Below are positions 6,100 through 8,426 of a DNA stretch of 8,426 nt, one piece after another. Both the position numbers and the translations under genes were made by a program. Source of the stretch: JANMZO01 sp031383405 (GTDB taxonomy: Bacteria; Actinomycetota; Acidimicrobiia; Acidimicrobiales; JANYDT01); contig JANMZO010000268.1 in assembly GCA_031383405.1 (NCBI GenBank), positions 1-8,426 on the forward strand, written 5' to 3'. How positions within the stretch are numbered: position 1 is the first letter of the stretch; each line of letters starts with the position of its first letter. The notes below the pieces were generated by a model. That model had not been told where the DNA came from, searched no databases, and worked only from the letters and a program-made list of their open reading frames with translations.

Positions 6100-7043
6100 C
6101 AATCGCCGTCACCGCAGTCCTCGTCTTCGCCGGGCTGACGCTGTGGCGCACCAAACACACCGTCGGTCGTCTCGCCGACGACCGACGAACCGAGACCGCC
6201 GAGACCATCGCCCGAACCATCGCCCTCAGCTACCAACAGACCGGTTCATGGACGACCACCGACATCCACCCGGCGTCGATGCTCGCCGTGCAAGCCGGAG
6301 CCACCATCACCGTCACCGACAACGTCGGGCGCGAGCTGACCCTTCCCAGCTCGATGGGCCCCATGAACATGGCGACACCAGACCTCGGTCCAGCTGCGGT
6401 GACCAAACGCGTGCCCGTGATCGTCGATGGCTCCACTGTCGGGACGGTCATCGTGGCGTTCACGAACGGTGAACTGGCCCTCGCCGAACAACACGTACGC
6501 GACGCCCTCCGCGGAACCGTCGCCCTCGGAGCACTCATCGCCGCGCTCGCAGCAATCGCCGTCGCTGTGCCCCTGTCGCGTCGGATCCTCGCACCACTCA
6601 CCCGCATCACCGTGAGCGGTGACCGCACCCAACTCGTTCAGATCATCACCAACCTGCTCACCAACGCCATCAAATACACGCCCCCCGGCGGTACCATCCA
6701 CGTCGGCGTCACAACCGATCCTACAACATCAATGGGGGTGCTGACCGTCACCGACAACGGACCCGGCATCAACGACCACGACCACCCCCACGTCGTCGAA
6801 CGGTTCCACCGAGCGGACCAAACCCGCCACATCACCGGCACCGGCACCGGCATCGGACTCGCCCTCGCCCAACAACTCGTCACCGCCCACCACGGAACCA
6901 TCACCATCGACACCACCCCCGCAAACACGACCACCGTCGATACGACCACCGTCGACACGACCACCGTCGACACCACCACCGAAGAGACCGCCGCTGGGAC
7001 CACCGTCGGAGTGTGCATCCCACTGGAGCGCCGGGTGCGTTAG
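6081..7043 (+). pseudogene. Sensor histidine kinase with both the N-terminus and the HisKA region deleted
   Basis: Numbering from GTG 6096, the remnant has TM1 (to about residue 17), a periplasmic sensor of about 120 residues, TM2 (about 139-160) and the beginning of HAMP (SRRILAPLT, 161-169). It then jumps straight to the ATPase N-box (DRTQLVQIITNLLTNAIKY, 176-194). G1 DNGPGI (220-225), the ERFHRAD box (235-241) and G2 GTGTGIGLAL (248-257) are intact. The rest of HAMP and the dimerisation/phosphotransfer domain with its H-box are missing, so autophosphorylation is impossible. Hydrophobic codons continue upstream of 6096 to about 6081, showing the original N-terminus is also lost. The sensor contains MGPMNM (residues 87-92), a possible copper ligand cluster, which fits the neighbouring oxidase but is only inference. 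GTG 6096 overlaps the regulator stop by chance of the join. Confidence 0.8.
6927..6971 (+). repeat. Three tandem 15-bp repeats in the kinase ATPase domain
   Basis: ACGACCACCGTCGAY occurs three times without gaps (6927-6941, 6942-6956, 6957-6971) and encodes TTTVD three times, followed by TTTEE. It lies where related kinases have a short loop between GTITID and the last strand (GTTVGVCIPL). It looks like slippage expansion of a loop and keeps the frame. Confidence 0.9.
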
Positions 7044-7780
7044 GACTGTTGCGTGGTCCGCCGCGCTTGTCGGTCTTCGATGGCACCGATGCGGATCCGG
7101 TCGGTGTCGGTGGCAGGCAACGCGTTACCGACTGCGTTGATCAACAACGTCGCCACCGTCCTTCCGAGTAACGGCCGGTTTCGTTGCAGCAACGCGGCAC
7201 GTTGCTCGGCCGGTTCAACCATCGCCAGTTCGGTCGCAATGTCACGCCCGAGCGATTCGAGCACCGTCGACAGGTGGGCGTACAACCCCGCAGCACGCTG
7301 CACGGACACCCCGGTCGCGATCAGGTCCGCGACCATCGCCAACCCAGCAGAACTACGGACGAACCACGACTGCTTGTCCGCGGCCCGTGTCAGCAGTCCA
7401 GCGTATACCGCGGCGCGCCGGTTGGCCGGCTTGGCGAACGCGGGAACCGCGACCAGCAGTTGGTCGTAGCTGATTCGCATCGTTGCTTCGTCCACGGGTG
7501 CCTGCGGCTGACCGGCTTGGCCGCCGATCACCGAACGCAACTCGCGGCCCGCGTCCCACGCGTCGAAGAGGTCACGCATACCGGCGAGCGAGTAGCCCCG
7601 TTCCTGCAACCGACCGATCGCACCGAGCCGTTCCCGGTGCGATCGGTCGTAGCGGCCAACCCGTCCAACACGCGACGGTGGCGACAACAACCCGAGCGTC
7701 TGGTACTGGCGGATAGTCCGCGTCGGCACTCCCGTCACCGCCGCGAGCTCGTCGATCGTGAACACATCTTCCATCCCCAC
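7040..7780 (-). CDS. MerR-family transcriptional regulator with a large helical C-terminal domain
   Basis: The product is up to 246 residues. The N-terminal MerR helix-turn-helix is clear: FTIDELAAVTGVPTRTIRQYQTLGLL, then GRYDRSHRERLGAIGRLQERGYSLAGM, covering about residues 7-70. The remaining ~170 residues are mostly Ala/Leu/Arg-rich helix and I do not recognise a ligand domain. There is no cysteine anywhere, so it is not a thiolate metal sensor like MerR, CueR or ZntR despite the metal-resistance setting. The GTG at 7780 and the ATG at 7774 are both possible. TAGACT sits on this strand at 7786-7781, six bases before the ATG, which favours a leaderless start at 7774. Its stop codon overlaps the kinase stop on the other strand (7040-7043). 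It faces away from the phosphotransferase gene and may control it. Confidence 0.88.
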   Translation of the reverse strand: MGMEDVFTIDELAAVTGVPTRTIRQYQTLGLLSPPSRVGRVGRYDRSHRERLGAIGRLQERGYSLAGMRDLFDAWDAGRELRSVIGGQAGQPQAPVDEATMRISYDQLLVAVPAFAKPANRRAAVYAGLLTRAADKQSWFVRSSAGLAMVADLIATGVSVQRAAGLYAHLSTVLESLGRDIATELAMVEPAEQRAALLQRNRPLLGRTVATLLINAVGNALPATDTDRIRIGAIEDRQARRTTQQS

Positions 7781-7828
7781 AGTCTACCTATTTGACAGCA
7801 TCCACCGTTACAGTGTTCACTGCATTAC
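7781..7828. promoter_or_regulatory. Divergent promoter region between the MerR regulator and the phosphotransferase
   Basis: On the minus strand TAGACT (7786-7781) is a good -10 box for the MerR gene. On the plus strand TTGACA (7792-7797) is a consensus -35. TTCACT (7816-7821), 18 bases later, is a weak -10 that would place the start at the ATG of 7829; TACAGT (7809-7814) is a better -10 but too close to TTGACA. CAGTG-TT-CACTG (7811-7822) is a small inverted repeat overlapping these and could be an operator. Neither gene has a clear ribosome binding site, consistent with leaderless transcripts. Confidence 0.45.
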
Positions 7829-8426
7829 ATGGACGAAGCGGGGCAGGTAGGGAAAACGTTCGTTGCCACCATGTCCGCGACGATCGGGGCCCCGGTGCGA
7901 CTGCGTGCCACGCCAGAGCCGTTGAGTGGTGGGTTCTGGGCGCAGATCTGGAAGGTTGACCTCGACAACGCACCGGCCCCGTTCGACCAACCCCTGGTAT
8001 TGCGCGTCATGCCGGATCGGCAGGCCGGCCATCGCGAGGCGATGGTGCAACGCGTCGTCGCTGATGCCGGTTGCCCCACACCGCGCGTCCTCACCTCGGG
8101 TTCGGCTCCGGGACTGGGCGAGGCCTACATCGTGATGGAACGAGTGAACGGCCGCACCCCGCTCGGCGGGTTGCAGCTCGGGCCCGAACTCGTCCGACTC
8201 CCGAAGCTCTTGCGACGCCTGCCGAGGATGCTCGCCGACATTGCCGCGCAGCTCCACGCCATCGACCCCACTCCACTTCGAGTGGCACTCGCCGACACCA
8301 TGGCCGACGGAGGTTCCTCCAAGAACCCGTTCCGGGGAGGCATCGACACCACGGCGAGCGAGAGCCCTGCCGCAGGGTTCGCGGAGGTCGGCCGATGGCT
8401 CGACGACCACGCTCCCGTCGCAGGAC
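7829..8426 (+). CDS. Aminoglycoside phosphotransferase (APH)-fold kinase-like protein, 3' end outside the window
   Basis: The frame from ATG 7829 stays open to the window end (199 codons). It begins MDEAGQVGKTFVATMSATIG. A nucleotide-binding N-lobe follows: LSGGFWAQIWKVDL (about 34-47), a strand reading LVLRVMP in the place of the ATP-contacting strand, with Arg where Lys is typical, and REAMVQRVVADAGCPTPRVL, whose Glu matches the alphaC position. Then comes the hinge AYIVMERVNGRTPL (about 106-119) and MLADIAAQLHAIDPTPL, the helix ahead of the catalytic loop in APH/choline-kinase proteins. The catalytic HGD/D motifs lie beyond the window, so activity cannot be judged. Members phosphorylate small molecules such as antibiotics, choline, sugars or homoserine, and the substrate here is unknown. 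It has no evident link to metal resistance and may mark the edge of the island. Confidence 0.8.
   Translation, partial: MDEAGQVGKTFVATMSATIGAPVRLRATPEPLSGGFWAQIWKVDLDNAPAPFDQPLVLRVMPDRQAGHREAMVQRVVADAGCPTPRVLTSGSAPGLGEAYIVMERVNGRTPLGGLQLGPELVRLPKLLRRLPRMLADIAAQLHAIDPTPLRVALADTMADGGSSKNPFRGGIDTTASESPAAGFAEVGRWLDDHAPVAG

Noticed and set aside
1..8426. tRNA, rRNA, CRISPR array, insertion sequence or transposase
   Set aside because: No tandem spaced repeats, transposase motifs, terminal inverted repeats or tRNA-like sequence were seen on either strand.

Overview
The window is GC-rich, densely packed and mostly on the + strand. Codons end largely in C or G, and several genes appear to start at or within a few bases of a TANNNT -10 box, which fits leaderless transcription. 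This points to a member of the Actinomycetota, possibly Acidimicrobiia; the class is a guess from style only. The content is an accessory heavy-metal and metalloid resistance island.

Bases 1-581 are the wreck of an arsenic operon. It holds the C-terminal end of a low-molecular-weight-phosphatase type arsenate reductase (3-194), then the first codons of an arsenic-operon GAPDH (about 191-250), fused out of frame to the last ~110 codons of the organoarsenical exporter ArsJ (about 252-581). The GAPDH/ArsJ pair normally makes and exports 1-arseno-3-phosphoglycerate. Here most of both genes is missing and the GAPDH start is also off by one base. Bases 582-821 are non-coding and carry a 12-bp palindrome, then a promoter/operator.

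Bases 822-4156 look like one tight transcription unit for soft divalent metals (Cd/Pb/Zn class). It contains a CadC-like ArsR/SmtB repressor with both classical metal sites, a P1B-type efflux ATPase overlapping it by 11 bases, and a ZIP-family transporter one base further on. The ZIP gene carries two compensating one-base indels in C runs that garble about 33 residues. A Tat-exported multicopper oxidase with a Met/Gly/His-rich loop follows (4206-5762).

Bases 5812-7043 are the remains of a two-component system. The response regulator stops at the end of its receiver domain and runs straight into a sensor kinase's first membrane helix. The kinase has also lost the region between HAMP and the ATPase domain, including the phospho-accepting histidine. 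A 15-bp triplicated repeat sits in its C-terminal ATPase region.

On the minus strand, 7040-7780 encodes a MerR-family regulator whose stop overlaps the kinase stop. Divergent from it, an APH-fold phosphotransferase starts at 7829 and runs off the window end.

The main observation is a set of three large gene-internal joins (about 250, 6080 and 6610) and three one-base indels in one 8.4-kb stretch. Either this island is decaying by deletion, or the assembly has collapsed segments and uncorrected homopolymers. The sequence alone cannot decide between these.
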